From assembly GCA_938003515.1 (NCBI GenBank), contig CALKYL010000130.1, positions 1-16,571 of the forward strand: a stretch of DNA of 16,571 nt, in the 5' to 3' direction. The DNA is from an uncultured bacterium (GTDB taxonomy: Bacteria > Planctomycetota > UBA1135 > UBA2386). This document shows, in pieces, positions 1 to 8,293 of the stretch. The notes beneath the pieces are model-generated. The model saw only the letters and a program-made list of their open reading frames with translations, searched no databases and had not been told where the DNA came from. The position numbers and the translations under genes were made by a program. Position 1 is the stretch's first letter. Each line of letters starts with the position of its first letter.

Positions 1-1346
1 CGGGTTGGCCCGTGTCCGCGGACCGCCGGCACTTGCTGATCCGCAGCGGTTACCGGTTCGTCGTCGCCGCCGCGACGACCGAGGGCAAGGACGGGCAGGA
101 GACGCTCGACCTGTCGGGCCTGTCCACCGAGAAGGTCGCCGCCGACGAGCACTGGCAGATCTTCCAGGAGGTGTGGCGTCGCTACCGGGACTTCTTCTAC
201 GTCGCGAACATGCACGGCTTCGACTGGCAGGCGCTGCGCGAGCAGTACGCCCCGCTGGTCGCGCACGTGCGGCACCGCAGCGACCTCAACTACGTGCTCG
301 GCGAGATGGTCGCCGAGCTCAACGTCGGCCACGCCTACGTCTCCGGCGGCGACCTCGGCGCGCCGCCGCGGCCGACGCCCGCGCTGCCCGGCCTCGAGCT
401 CGGCTTCGACGACGCGAGCGGCCGCTACCGCGTCGCGGCCGTGCTGCGCGGCCAGAACGACGACGCCAGGTACCGCTCGCCCGCGACCGCGGTCGGCGTC
501 GACGTGCGCGCCGGCGACTACGTGCTCGCGATCGACGGCGAGGACCTGACCGCCGCGGTCAACCCCTACCGGCTGCTCCACGGCAAGGCCGGGCGCACCG
601 TGACGCTGACGCTCAACGCGCGGCCGGTCGCCGACGGCGCGCGCCGCGTCGCGATCGAGCCGATCGGGAGCGAGGAAGACCTGCGCTACCTCGCGTGGGT
701 CGAGGCGAACCGCGCGCGCGTGCAGGCGCTCGGCGGCGGCCGCCTCGGCTACGTGCACCTGCCCGACATGGGCCAGGACGGCATCCGCGAGTTCGTGCGG
801 CAGTACTACCCGCAGCGCGACCTCGACGGGCTGGTCGTCGACGTGCGCTACAACGGCGGCGGCAACGTCTCGCAGATGGTGCTCAACCGCCTGTCGCGCG
901 AGCTCCTGATGTGCACGTTCGGCCGGACGACCGGCTACCGGCCGTATCCGTCGGCGCTGTTCCACGGCCACCTGGTCTGCGTGCTCAACGAGACGTCGGC
1001 CAGCGACGGCGACATCTTCCCGGCGATGTTCCGCCGCGCCGGGCTCGGCAAGCTGGTCGGCAAGCGCAGCTGGGGCGGCATCATCGGCATCACCGACCGC
1101 GGCGCGCTGATGGACGGCGGCACCGTCAACGTGCCCGAGTTCGGCAACACCGAGCCCGGCGGTGCATGGACGATCGAGGGCTACGGCGTCGACCCGGACG
1201 TGGTCGTCGACAACGACCTCCCCGCCGTGCTGCAGGGCCGGGACCCCCAGCTCGAGCGCGCGGTCGCGCTCCTGCTCGAGGACGTGCGCAACGAGCCCCG
1301 GCCGCTGCCGAAGGCGCCCCCGGCCCCGGTCAAGACCGGCCGATGA
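1..1346 (+). CDS. Tricorn-like protease, C-terminal part (S41 family), 5' truncated by window
   Basis: The frame is open from the first base, and the residues before the first possible start (GTG at 12) read as ordinary protein, so this is the last roughly 447 residues of a longer protein. Counting from that GTG, residues 45-115 resemble the tricorn C1 domain and contain ELNVGHAYV with the likely catalytic His107. Residues about 160-205 resemble a PDZ domain (VGVDVRAGDYVLAIDGEDL). Residues 245-400 are the S41 core: NGGGN at 281-285, nucleophile region SASDGD with Ser331-Asp332, and IEGYGVDPD with Glu389. These match the Ser/His/Glu set known from Thermoplasma tricorn protease. Full-length relatives carry N-terminal beta-propellers, expected left of the window. 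Tricorn degrades oligopeptides; substrate and cell location here are unknown. The stop overlaps the next start by 4 bp (ATGA), suggesting co-translation. Confidence 0.88.
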   Translation, partial: GWPVSADRRHLLIRSGYRFVVAAATTEGKDGQETLDLSGLSTEKVAADEHWQIFQEVWRRYRDFFYVANMHGFDWQALREQYAPLVAHVRHRSDLNYVLGEMVAELNVGHAYVSGGDLGAPPRPTPALPGLELGFDDASGRYRVAAVLRGQNDDARYRSPATAVGVDVRAGDYVLAIDGEDLTAAVNPYRLLHGKAGRTVTLTLNARPVADGARRVAIEPIGSEEDLRYLAWVEANRARVQALGGGRLGYVHLPDMGQDGIREFVRQYYPQRDLDGLVVDVRYNGGGNVSQMVLNRLSRELLMCTFGRTTGYRPYPSALFHGHLVCVLNETSASDGDIFPAMFRRAGLGKLVGKRSWGGIIGITDRGALMDGGTVNVPEFGNTEPGGAWTIEGYGVDPDVVVDNDLPAVLQGRDPQLERAVALLLEDVRNEPRPLPKAPPAPVKTGR

Positions 1347-2524
1347 GCCCGCGCGCGCGTTCCGCTGGGACCACGGCGCTGCCCGAGCTGCGGCTCAAGG
1401 TCCGCGCCGTCGGCCGCCACCCGTGGTTCTACCGCAAGATGGTGCAGAAGCCGGCGGCGCCGCCGCCGGCGGGCAGCGCGTGCAGGGTGCGCGACCGCGA
1501 CGGGAGGTTCGTCGGGACGGGGTTCTACAACCCGCGCTCGGAGCTGGCGCTGCGCATGTTCGCGGACCGGGACGTCGACGACGTGGCCGCGCACTTCGTC
1601 GGCGCGCTGCACAAGGCCGTGCAGCTGCGCGAGCAGGCGCTCGGGCTCCTGGACGTCACCGACGCCTACCGGCTGGTGCACGCCGAGGGCGACGGCTTCC
1701 CGGGCCTCGTCGTCGACCGGCTCGCCGACGTGATCGTGGCGCAGGTCGCGTCGCTCGGCATGCAGCGGCAGCTCGAGCCGCTGGGCGAGTGGCTGCTGCG
1801 GCGCTACGCGGGCGCCCGCCTCGTGCTGCTGCAGGACCGCGAGTGGGCCGAGCGGGAGGGCATGGACAAGCTGCCCCGCGCCGCCGCCGTCCGCACGACC
1901 GTGCGCGAACACGGCATCAGCTACCGCGTCGAGGCCGGCGTTCGCCACAAGACCGGGTTCTTCGCCGACCAGCGCGACAGCCGTTCGCTCGTGCGGCAGC
2001 TCGCGCGCGGCCGCGCCGTGCTCGACCTCTGCTGCAACAGCGGCGGCTTCGCGCTCAACGCGGCGCGCGGCGGCGCGGCGAAGGTCGTCGCCGCCGACCT
2101 CGACGAGGAGATGGTCGCCGTCACCGCGCAGAACGCGGCGGACAACCGCCTCGCGGTGCAGGCCGTGCACGGCGACGCCTTCGACCTGTTGCGCGACGCC
2201 GAGCCCGGCGCCTTCGACCTGATCGTGCTCGACCCGCCGAAGTGGGTCGCCAACAAGAACGAGCTCGACGCCGGTCTGCAGCGCTACGCCGACCTCAACC
2301 GCCTCGGCCTGGAGAAGGTCGCGAGCGGCGGCCTCGTCGTCACCTGCTCGTGCTCCGGCAGCGTGTCCGAGGAGCGCTTCGTGCGCACCCTGCGCGACGC
2401 CGCCGCGGCCGCGCGCCGCGACGTGCGCGTGCTGCGCCTCGCCGGCGCCGGCGCCGATCACCCGGTCGCCCTCGAGTGCCCGGAGACGCGCTACCTCAAG
2501 GTCGCGGTGCTGCAGGCGCGCTGA
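1343..2524 (+). CDS. rlmI: Class I SAM-dependent 23S rRNA (cytosine-5)-methyltransferase, RlmI-like
   Basis: The 393-residue product has the RlmI layout: an N-terminal PUA-like RNA-binding domain (about 14-90), a central linking domain (about 100-200), then a Rossmann methyltransferase. Visible motifs are HKTGFFADQR (202-211), the SAM-binding motif LDLCCNSGGF (227-236), acidic VVAADLD (248-254), LDPPKW (296-301) and TCSCSG (334-339). In this family a Cys of TCSCSG (C335 or C337) is the catalytic nucleophile for m5C formation. E. coli RlmI methylates C1962 of 23S rRNA; the exact site here is inferred. Length is close to the usual 395 or so. The ATG at 1343 overlaps the protease stop as ATGA. 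The family assignment is firm, but RlmK-like or other PUA-methyltransferase relatives cannot be excluded from sequence alone. Confidence 0.85.
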   Translation: MSPRARSAGTTALPELRLKVRAVGRHPWFYRKMVQKPAAPPPAGSACRVRDRDGRFVGTGFYNPRSELALRMFADRDVDDVAAHFVGALHKAVQLREQALGLLDVTDAYRLVHAEGDGFPGLVVDRLADVIVAQVASLGMQRQLEPLGEWLLRRYAGARLVLLQDREWAEREGMDKLPRAAAVRTTVREHGISYRVEAGVRHKTGFFADQRDSRSLVRQLARGRAVLDLCCNSGGFALNAARGGAAKVVAADLDEEMVAVTAQNAADNRLAVQAVHGDAFDLLRDAEPGAFDLIVLDPPKWVANKNELDAGLQRYADLNRLGLEKVASGGLVVTCSCSGSVSEERFVRTLRDAAAAARRDVRVLRLAGAGADHPVALECPETRYLKVAVLQAR

Positions 2525-2589
2525 TCGTGGCCCGCGCGGGCTCGGCCGTCGCCACGCCCGAACCCGATGCGATGGCCCTCCACAAAACG

Positions 2590-3114
2590 ATGACCGAGAC
2601 TGCCGAGATCCGAACGCATGCGATGCTCTGGACCTGGCGCGCGTGCCTGGCCGCGCTCCCGCTGCTCGGCCTGGTCGCGCTCGTGCTGGCCGGCGGAGAG
2701 CTCGCGGGCCTCGTGCCGCGCGGCGCGTGGCTCGGCGCAGCCACCGACGGGGAACGCTGGGCCGCGGTCGCGTTCGGCGCCCTGGTGCAGCCGTTCGGGT
2801 GGACCGCGCTGCGGCACGCGCGGCTGACGATCGACCGGCACGACCTTCGCTGTCTGGCCTTCGGCTTCGTCTGCCGCACGGTCCGCGTGCCCTTCGCCGA
2901 GGTGCGCCGGTGGGGTCACGCCGTCGGCCGCAACCGCGGGCGGCGCGAGCCGCTGCTCCTCTTCGAGCTTCGCGACGGCACGACGCAGCTGGTCAAGCTC
3001 GCGATGTACGCGGGGCAGGCCGACGTCCGCCGGACTCTCGCGGAGCGGCTCGGCCCGGCCGCGCCGGCGTCGGCGACGCTGACGGGCGTCGCCTTCGACG
3101 AACAGGCGCGCTAG
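2590..3114 (+). CDS. Small membrane protein with PH-like cytoplasmic domain, hypothetical
   Basis: Third codon positions are almost all G or C, which supports real coding in this frame. From the ATG at 2590 the product is 174 residues. It has two probable membrane segments (about 15-35 and 54-74) followed by a basic, beta-rich region (78-155) that resembles bacterial PH-like domains: strand-like TIDRHDLRCLAFGF, VRVPFAEVRRW, PLLLFELRDGTTQLVKL, then an amphipathic helix. Start choice is uncertain: ATG codons at 2572, 2590 and 2623 and a GTG at 2527 are all in frame, and none has a convincing Shine-Dalgarno site. It follows the methyltransferase on the same strand by 65 bp and ends tail-to-tail with the exonuclease. 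Function unknown; membrane-anchored PH-like proteins often act in envelope homeostasis, but nothing here shows that. Confidence 0.65.
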   Translation: MTETAEIRTHAMLWTWRACLAALPLLGLVALVLAGGELAGLVPRGAWLGAATDGERWAAVAFGALVQPFGWTALRHARLTIDRHDLRCLAFGFVCRTVRVPFAEVRRWGHAVGRNRGRREPLLLFELRDGTTQLVKLAMYAGQADVRRTLAERLGPAAPASATLTGVAFDEQAR

Positions 3115-3977
3115 CGCTCGAGGAACCGCAGGAAGCCGATCTCGCCGCAGAACCTGCGCAGGTCGTCGGTCGGCCCGCGCACGCGCAGGTCGTCGAGCGA
3201 CTCGCGGATCGGCACGTCGGTGCGGAGCGTCGCCAGCCGCCGCCACAGCGCGGCGTCGTCGCGCCGTTCGCGCAGATTCCTGGCCAGCGTCGCGGCGCCG
3301 CGCACCGCGACGTCCCAGTCGGCCGCGTCGTCCGGGATCGCGTCGAGGTGTTCGTAGCGCGCCAGCACCGACGCCGCGGACTTCGGCCCCCACTTCGGCA
3401 CGCCCGGGATCCCGTCCTGCGGGTCGCCGACGAGCGCGAGCCAGTCCGGGATCGACGCCGGACCGACCCCGAACTTGTCGCGCACCGCGGCCTCGTCGAA
3501 CAGCTTCTTCTGTCGGCGGTCGAGCTGCACGACGCGGTCGCCGCGCACCATCTGCGCGAGGTCCTTGTCCGGAGTGCAGAGGTAGACGCGCTCGACGCGG
3601 GGGTCGGCGGCGAAGCGCGCGGCGCCGGACGCCAGCCCGTCGTCCGCCTCGAACTCGACCATCGGCCAGACGACCAGGCCGAGCGCCGCGACGGCGCGCT
3701 CGGCGAGCGGGAACTCCGCCCACAGCGACGGGTCGAGCCCTTCGCCGGTATTGTAGCCGCCGAACAGCTCGCTGCGGAACGACTCGACGACCGTGTCGAA
3801 CGCGACCGCTACGTGGGTGACGTGCTCGTCGCGCGCGAGCGCGCCGAGGCTCGCGAGCAGGCCGCGCACGGCCCCGACCTCGCGGCCGTCGGGGGCGGCC
3901 GCGGACGGCGCGCCGAAGAAGCTGCGGAACAGCTCGTACGTGCCGTCGACCAGGTGCACGCGGATCGGCTCGGCCAT
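3111..3977 (-). CDS. Stand-alone 5'-3' exonuclease (PolI N-terminal domain / FEN superfamily)
   Basis: The 288-residue product matches the 5'-nuclease domain usually fused to DNA polymerase I, here alone with no polymerase. Metal-site and helical-arch motifs appear in order: Asp11 (VHLVDGTYELFRSFF), AFD with Asp61 and the following SFRSEL, the acidic cluster FEADD (109-113), TPDKD (135-139), and VGDPQDGIPGVPKWGPKSAA (183-202), which joins Asp185 and Asp188 to the helix-3-turn-helix DNA-binding motif. The family removes RNA primers and 5' flaps during lagging-strand synthesis and repair. The ATG at 3977 is supported by the conserved N-terminal strand beginning almost at once. No clear Shine-Dalgarno sequence is visible. 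Its stop shares the CTAG at 3111-3114 with the convergent upstream gene. Only 41 bp separate it from the divergent NUDIX gene. Confidence 0.9.
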   Translation of the reverse strand: MAEPIRVHLVDGTYELFRSFFGAPSAAAPDGREVGAVRGLLASLGALARDEHVTHVAVAFDTVVESFRSELFGGYNTGEGLDPSLWAEFPLAERAVAALGLVVWPMVEFEADDGLASGAARFAADPRVERVYLCTPDKDLAQMVRGDRVVQLDRRQKKLFDEAAVRDKFGVGPASIPDWLALVGDPQDGIPGVPKWGPKSAASVLARYEHLDAIPDDAADWDVAVRGAATLARNLRERRDDAALWRRLATLRTDVPIRESLDDLRVRGPTDDLRRFCGEIGFLRFLER

Positions 3978-4018
3978 GCCCGCATCTTGCCCGATGGCCG
4001 GCGCGCGCCGAAGCGGGT

Positions 4019-4591
4019 ATGCAGGGCGGCCTCATGCACGCGCTCGACGAACGCCTGCGCGGGGCGCTCCTGCCCGTCGGGCCCTGGCAGCCGACGGCGC
4101 TGCGCCGCGCGGCGGTCCTGTGCCCGCTCTTGCGGCGGGACGGCCGCGACCACCTCGTGTTCGTCGCGCGGCCCGACGGCCAGCGCCAGCACGCCGGCCA
4201 GATCGCGTTCCCCGGCGGCATGCGCGACGGCGAAGAGCTGCCGCTCGCGACCGCGCTGCGCGAGTGCGAGGAGGAGATCGGCGTGCCGGCCGACGCCGTC
4301 TCCGTGCTCGGCGAGCTGCGGCCGCGCGAGTCGTCGACCGGCATCCTGGTGCACTGCGTGGTCGCGCGCGTCTCACCGGTGCCGCTCGCGCCCGACCCCC
4401 GCGAGGTCGCGCGGGTGCTGGTCGTGCCGTTCGACGAGCTCGCCGACGACGCGCGGTGGCAGGAGCTGCCGCCGCCCGGCAGGGCGACCGGCCGACAGCC
4501 GCGCACGAGCCCGCACTTCCGGTTGGGGGACGACCTCTTGTGGGGGCTCACCGGGCGGTTCGTGCGCGACCTGCTCGAGCGCGTCGGCTGA
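4019..4591 (+). CDS. NUDIX hydrolase, probable coenzyme A diphosphatase
   Basis: The 190-residue protein has a perfect NUDIX box (GX5EX7REUXEEXGU) at residues 67-89: G67, E73, R81-E82, E85-E86 and G88-V89. Directly before it lies HAGQIAFPGG (58-67), the extra signature typical of the NudL/NUDT7 group that cleaves CoA and CoA esters to 3',5'-ADP and 4'-phosphopantetheine derivatives. Length is typical of NudL-type proteins (about 190-210). The Glu residues of the box bind divalent metal in characterised members. Two starts are possible, ATG at 4019 and ATG at 4034; neither has a strong ribosome site, so the first five residues are uncertain. It is divergent from the exonuclease and convergent with pheT, so probably monocistronic. 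CoA specificity is inferred from the motif. Confidence 0.85.
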   Translation: MQGGLMHALDERLRGALLPVGPWQPTALRRAAVLCPLLRRDGRDHLVFVARPDGQRQHAGQIAFPGGMRDGEELPLATALRECEEEIGVPADAVSVLGELRPRESSTGILVHCVVARVSPVPLAPDPREVARVLVVPFDELADDARWQELPPPGRATGRQPRTSPHFRLGDDLLWGLTGRFVRDLLERVG

Positions 4592-4602
4592 CGCGCGGTC
4601 GC

Positions 4603-4622
4603 GGTCCGGCTTGGTCCGGCTC
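4603..4622 (+). repeat. Two-copy 10-bp direct repeat after the NUDIX gene
   Basis: The decamer GGTCCGGCTT (4603-4612) is followed at once by GGTCCGGCTC (4613-4622), one mismatch apart. It lies in the non-coding 182-bp gap between the convergent NUDIX and pheT genes. No function is evident; it may be chance in GC-rich DNA. Confidence 0.3.
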
Positions 4623-4690
4623 GGCCGGAGCGGTGTCGGCGCGCTGGCGGACCGCCACGTCCGGTCGCGGCGATGCCGCGCGGTCTGCGC

Positions 4691-4740
4691 CGTCCGTCTC
4701 GCGACGGGCGTGGCGGAGGTCCGCTCCCCGAGCGGGAGCG
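4691..4740. terminator. Two adjacent hairpins between convergent genes, candidate bidirectional terminator
   Basis: Hairpin 1 pairs CGTCCGTC (4691-4698) with GACGGGCG (4703-4710) around a TCGC tetraloop: 8 pairs including one G-T. Hairpin 2 pairs CGCTCCC (4722-4728) with GGGAGCG (4734-4740) around a 5-nt loop. They sit in the 182-bp gap between the NUDIX stop and the pheT stop, where both transcripts should end. Neither side has a T-run, so classic intrinsic termination is not shown; RNA end protection or Rho-assisted termination would fit as well. Confidence 0.35.
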
Positions 4741-4773
4741 CAGGACGGGCCTGGCCACGGCGTGGACGGCCGC

Positions 4774-7197
4774 CTAGCCGCGCAGCTCCGCGCCGATCTG
4801 CGGGGCGTGCTCGCGCACCTTGCCGAGGAAGCGCGCCTCGTCCTTGTCGGTCAGCGTGCGGTCGTCGGCGCCGAGCGTGACCGTGAAGTTCAGCGACTTC
4901 CTGCCGGCGGGCACGCGCTCGCCGCGGTAGACCTCGAACAGCGCGACGCGCCGCACCAGCTTGCGGCCGGTCTGGCGCAGGAACTCCTCGACCGCGGCGA
5001 CCTCGGTGGTCTCGTCGACCAGCAGCGCGACGTCGACCGGCAGCTCGGGGAACACCGGCACGGGCGTGTAGCGGCCGGTCACGCGGCCGTTGGCGTGCAG
5101 CGCCCGCACGTCGACGCACGCGACGGCGGTCGCGGCCGGGAGGCCGAACGCGCGGGCGACGGCGGGGTGCAGCCAGCCGACGTAGCCGCAGGGCGAGCCG
5201 TCGCGGTCGATCGCGACCGCGCGGTGCGGATGCACCCACGGCTGGTCGGAGCCGTGCCACGCCCGGCGGAGCTCCACGGGGTAGCCGAGCCGCAGCAGCA
5301 GGTGGCGCAGCGCCTCGCGCAGCTCGCCGTACGGGTGCGGGCCGTCGCCCTTCCGGGCGAACACGAACGCGACCTCGCGCACCTCGTGCGGCAGGCCGTG
5401 CTCGTCCTTCATCTCGGCGTGGTAGCCCTTGCCGTGCTCGACGAGCCGCAGCTCGGCGTGGTTCCGCGCGTTCGCGGCGGCGGTCGCGAGCAGCGACGGC
5501 AGCACGTGGCGCCGCATGCAGGCGACGTCCGGCGCGACCGGGTTCCGCACGCGCACGTAGGCGTGGTCCTTCGCGCCGGCCTGCTCGAGCACGCGGTCCG
5601 GCACGAAGCTGTAGCCGTAGGCCTCGTGGCAGCGGAACTCGAGGCACGCGACCTCGAGCAGCCGGCGCACCAGGAACAGCTCCTCGTTCCGCTGCGGCGG
5701 CTCGACGGGCCCGAGCAGCGGCTGCTCGGGGATGTTGTCGTAGCGGAACATGCGCCCGACCTCCTCGATCAGGTCGTCCTCGGCGCGCACGTCCTTGGTC
5801 GCGCGGAAGCTCGGCACCGTGACGCGGAAGCCGTCGGCGTGCGGCTCGACGCCGAACGCCAGCGAGCGCAGCAGCGCGGCGACGTGCTCGTCCGGCAGCG
5901 CGTGACCGAGCTTGAGGCGCAGCCGGTCGCGCCGCAGCGCGATCACCGGCGGCTCGAACGCGAAGCCGGCCGGATCGACGAGCGGGCCGGCCGGCGCCGC
6001 CGTCGGACAGTGCTGCTGCAACAGGCGCAGGAAGCAGTGCACCGCGAGCTCGGCGTTCGCCGGGTCCTGCGCCTTCTCGAAGCGCGCGCTCGCGTCGGTG
6101 CGCAGGCCGAGCCGCATGCTGGTGCGGCGGATGCGGTTGGCGTGGAACGACGCCGACTCGAGGAACAGCGACGTCGTGTCGGACGCGACCATCGTGCCCT
6201 CGCCGCCCATCACGCCCGCCAGCGCCTCCGGCCGCTCGCCGCAGCAGATCAGGAGGTCGTCGGCCGTGAGCGTGCGCTTCTGCCCGTCGAGCGTCGTGAG
6301 CTTCTCGCCGGTCTTCGCGCGGCGCACGCGGATCGGGCCGTCGCCGACGTGCCGCGCGTCGAACGCGTGCATCGGCTGGCCGAGGTCGAGCATGACCCAG
6401 TTGGTCAGGTCGACCGGCAGGTTGATCGCGCGCTGGCCGACCGCGGCGAGCTGCCAGCGCAGCTCGTTCGGCGACGGGCCGGCCGTAACCCCGTCGATCA
6501 CGACGCCGCAGTAGCGCGGGCAGCCGTCGCGGTCCTCGATCTCGACCTCGACGCGGCGGCCGCGCGCGGGCAGCGGGAACGGCTCGCAGACCGGCCGCAG
6601 CTCCTTCCGGTAGATCGCCGCGAGCTCGCGCGCGAAGCCGTAGTGGCCCCACAGGTCCGGCCGGTGGTTGATCGACTTGTTGTCGATCTCGAACACCCAG
6701 TCCTGCACGTTCGCGACGTCGACGAAGCGCGCGCCGATCGGCGCGTCGGCGTCGAGCACGAGGATGCCGTCGTGCTCGTCCGAGAGGCCGAGCTCGGACT
6801 CGGAGCAGATCATGCCGTGCGACTCGACACCGCGGATCCGGCCCACCTTGATCTTCAGCGCCCCCTTGCCGCCGCTCGCCGGCAGCGTGTCACCCGGCCG
6901 GATCACGACCACGCGCTGGCCCGGCGCGACGTTGGGCGCGCCGCAGACGATCTGCACGACGCCGCCCTCGCCCTCGCCGGGTCGGCCGAGGTCGACCTGG
7001 CACACCGACAGCTTGTCGGCGTCCGGGTGCGGCTCGCGCTTGCGCACGTGGCCGACGACGAACGGCTCGAGGCCCTCGCCGAACCGTTCGAGGCCCTCGA
7101 TCTCGGCCGTGCTCATCGTCAGGTCCGAGAGGATCTGCTGCGGGCTCACGTCGCTCAGGTCGACGTGCCGCGACAGCCAGCGCAGCGAGAGCTTCAC
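4774..7197 (-). CDS. pheT: Phenylalanyl-tRNA synthetase beta subunit
   Basis: The 807-residue product has the usual length and order for bacterial PheT. An N-terminal segment MKLSLRWLSRHVDL leads into an EMAP/OB tRNA-binding domain (about 40-150) with HPDADKL (57-63), VCGAPNV (84-90) and SHGMICSESELG (126-137). A B3/B4 editing region and B5 domain follow, entered through the variant NHRPDLWGHYG (177-187). Then comes the catalytic-like core, and a C-terminal ferredoxin-fold anticodon-binding domain over about the last 95 residues (FPELPVDVALLV, GRKSLNFTVTL, DRTLTDKD). With PheS it forms the alpha2-beta2 enzyme that charges tRNA-Phe in the cytoplasm; the beta subunit edits mischarged Tyr. The start is a GTG at 7197, fixed by a good GGAGG six bases upstream. 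It follows pheS by 13 bp in the operon. Confidence 0.97.
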   Translation of the reverse strand: MKLSLRWLSRHVDLSDVSPQQILSDLTMSTAEIEGLERFGEGLEPFVVGHVRKREPHPDADKLSVCQVDLGRPGEGEGGVVQIVCGAPNVAPGQRVVVIRPGDTLPASGGKGALKIKVGRIRGVESHGMICSESELGLSDEHDGILVLDADAPIGARFVDVANVQDWVFEIDNKSINHRPDLWGHYGFARELAAIYRKELRPVCEPFPLPARGRRVEVEIEDRDGCPRYCGVVIDGVTAGPSPNELRWQLAAVGQRAINLPVDLTNWVMLDLGQPMHAFDARHVGDGPIRVRRAKTGEKLTTLDGQKRTLTADDLLICCGERPEALAGVMGGEGTMVASDTTSLFLESASFHANRIRRTSMRLGLRTDASARFEKAQDPANAELAVHCFLRLLQQHCPTAAPAGPLVDPAGFAFEPPVIALRRDRLRLKLGHALPDEHVAALLRSLAFGVEPHADGFRVTVPSFRATKDVRAEDDLIEEVGRMFRYDNIPEQPLLGPVEPPQRNEELFLVRRLLEVACLEFRCHEAYGYSFVPDRVLEQAGAKDHAYVRVRNPVAPDVACMRRHVLPSLLATAAANARNHAELRLVEHGKGYHAEMKDEHGLPHEVREVAFVFARKGDGPHPYGELREALRHLLLRLGYPVELRRAWHGSDQPWVHPHRAVAIDRDGSPCGYVGWLHPAVARAFGLPAATAVACVDVRALHANGRVTGRYTPVPVFPELPVDVALLVDETTEVAAVEEFLRQTGRKLVRRVALFEVYRGERVPAGRKSLNFTVTLGADDRTLTDKDEARFLGKVREHAPQIGAELRG

Positions 7198-7203
7198 CTT
7201 GCG

Positions 7204-7208
7204 CCTCC
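7204..7208 (-). promoter_or_regulatory. Ribosome binding site of pheT
   Basis: On the minus strand GGAGG lies 6 nt before the GTG at 7197. It confirms GTG initiation and fills most of the short pheS-pheT gap. Confidence 0.75.
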
Positions 7209-7210
7209 GG

Positions 7211-8284
7211 TCACCGCGGCACCTCCGGGAACTGCGCGAGGAAGCGCAGGTCGCCGGCGAGGAACTGCCGGATGTCGTCGATGCCGTAGCGCAGCATCAC
7301 GACGCGCTGCAGGCCCATGCCGAACGCGAAGCCGGTGTGCTTCTCGGGGTCGAGGCCGCCCTCCTCGAGCACGCGCGCGTGCACCATGCCGCACGGCAGG
7401 ATCTCGATCCAGCCGGACTGCTTGCACACCGAGCAGCCCTGGCCTCTGCAGAACGGACAGTTGACGTCGAGCTCGAAGCCGGGCTCGACGAACGGGAAGA
7501 AGCCGGGCCGGAGCCGCACCTGCAGATCGCGCTCGAGGATCACGCGCAGGCACGTCTTCATCGTGTGGATCAGGTTCGCGGTGCTGACGCCCCGCGAGAC
7601 GACGTCGGGGCCGCGCCGCACGCGGTCCACGACGAGCCCTTCCATCTGGTAGAAGGTGTGCTCGTGGGTCTTGTCGACCGTCTCGCTGCGGAAGCAGCGG
7701 CCGGGCACGACGACCTTGAGCGGCGGCTCGAAGCCCTGCGCGACGAGCCTCTTGAGCGTGCGCACCTGCACCGGCGAGGTGTGCGTGCGCAACAGGTTGC
7801 CGTCGTCGAGCCAGAACGTGTCCTGGCTCTCGCGCGCCGGGTGATCGGCCGGGATGTTCAGCGCGTCGAAGTTGAAGTACTCCGACTCGATCTCCGGGCC
7901 GTCCTCCCACCGGAAGCCCATCGACGTGAACAGGTCGACGAGCTCGTGCTGCACGATCGTGATCGGGTGCAGGTTGCCCGCGCGCGGCCGCGGGCCCGGC
8001 TCGGTCGGGTCGAACGCGCCGCCGGTCAGCTCGCGCTCGAGCGCCTGCCGCTCGAACGCCGCGCGCCGCTCCGCCAGCGCGCTCTCGACCGCCTGCCTGG
8101 CGGCGTTCGCCGCCTTGCCGAACGCCGGCCGCTCGTCCTTCGGCAGCGACGTGACCGAGCGCACCAGCTCGAGCACCTCGCCCTTCGGGCCGAACAGCCG
8201 CGACTCGAGCGCCGCCAGCGCGGCTTCGTCGGCCGCCGCGGCGACCGCCTGCAGCCATCCGTCTCTCTTGGCCGTCGTGTCCAT
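7211..8284 (-). CDS. pheS: Phenylalanyl-tRNA synthetase alpha subunit
   Basis: The 357-residue catalytic subunit activates Phe with ATP and transfers it to tRNA-Phe. An N-terminal coiled-coil arm (about 1-90), which binds tRNA in this family, is followed by the class II core: GNLHPITIVQ (103-112), LLRTHTSPVQ (164-173), CFRSETVDKTHEHTFYQMEG (197-216) and motif 3 GFAFGMGLQR (318-327), ending RYGIDDIRQF. Between FPFVEPGFELDV and GWIEILPCGMVH lies a four-cysteine insert CPFCRGQGCSVC (Cys276, 279, 284, 287), probably a zinc knuckle; I recall similar inserts in PheS of several phyla. The ATG at 8284 lacks a strong Shine-Dalgarno sequence (upstream GACGAGCGAG is weak). It lies 87 bp after rplT, in a gap holding a strong hairpin, and 13 bp before pheT. 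Confidence 0.97.
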   Translation of the reverse strand: MDTTAKRDGWLQAVAAAADEAALAALESRLFGPKGEVLELVRSVTSLPKDERPAFGKAANAARQAVESALAERRAAFERQALERELTGGAFDPTEPGPRPRAGNLHPITIVQHELVDLFTSMGFRWEDGPEIESEYFNFDALNIPADHPARESQDTFWLDDGNLLRTHTSPVQVRTLKRLVAQGFEPPLKVVVPGRCFRSETVDKTHEHTFYQMEGLVVDRVRRGPDVVSRGVSTANLIHTMKTCLRVILERDLQVRLRPGFFPFVEPGFELDVNCPFCRGQGCSVCKQSGWIEILPCGMVHARVLEEGGLDPEKHTGFAFGMGLQRVVMLRYGIDDIRQFLAGDLRFLAQFPEVPR

Positions 8285-8293
8285 CTCGCTCGT

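Noticed and set aside
2491..4758. A long minus-strand open frame running under the PH-like, exonuclease and NUDIX genes
   Set aside because: Low-complexity Arg/Pro/Ser-rich product in a frame without motifs; the known-family genes in other frames explain this DNA.
3793..7464. A very long plus-strand open frame antisense to the exonuclease, pheT and pheS
   Set aside because: Its translation is Arg/Ala/His-rich without domain features, while the opposite strand encodes clear PheT and PheS with proper starts. Long shadow frames are expected in DNA this rich in G and C.
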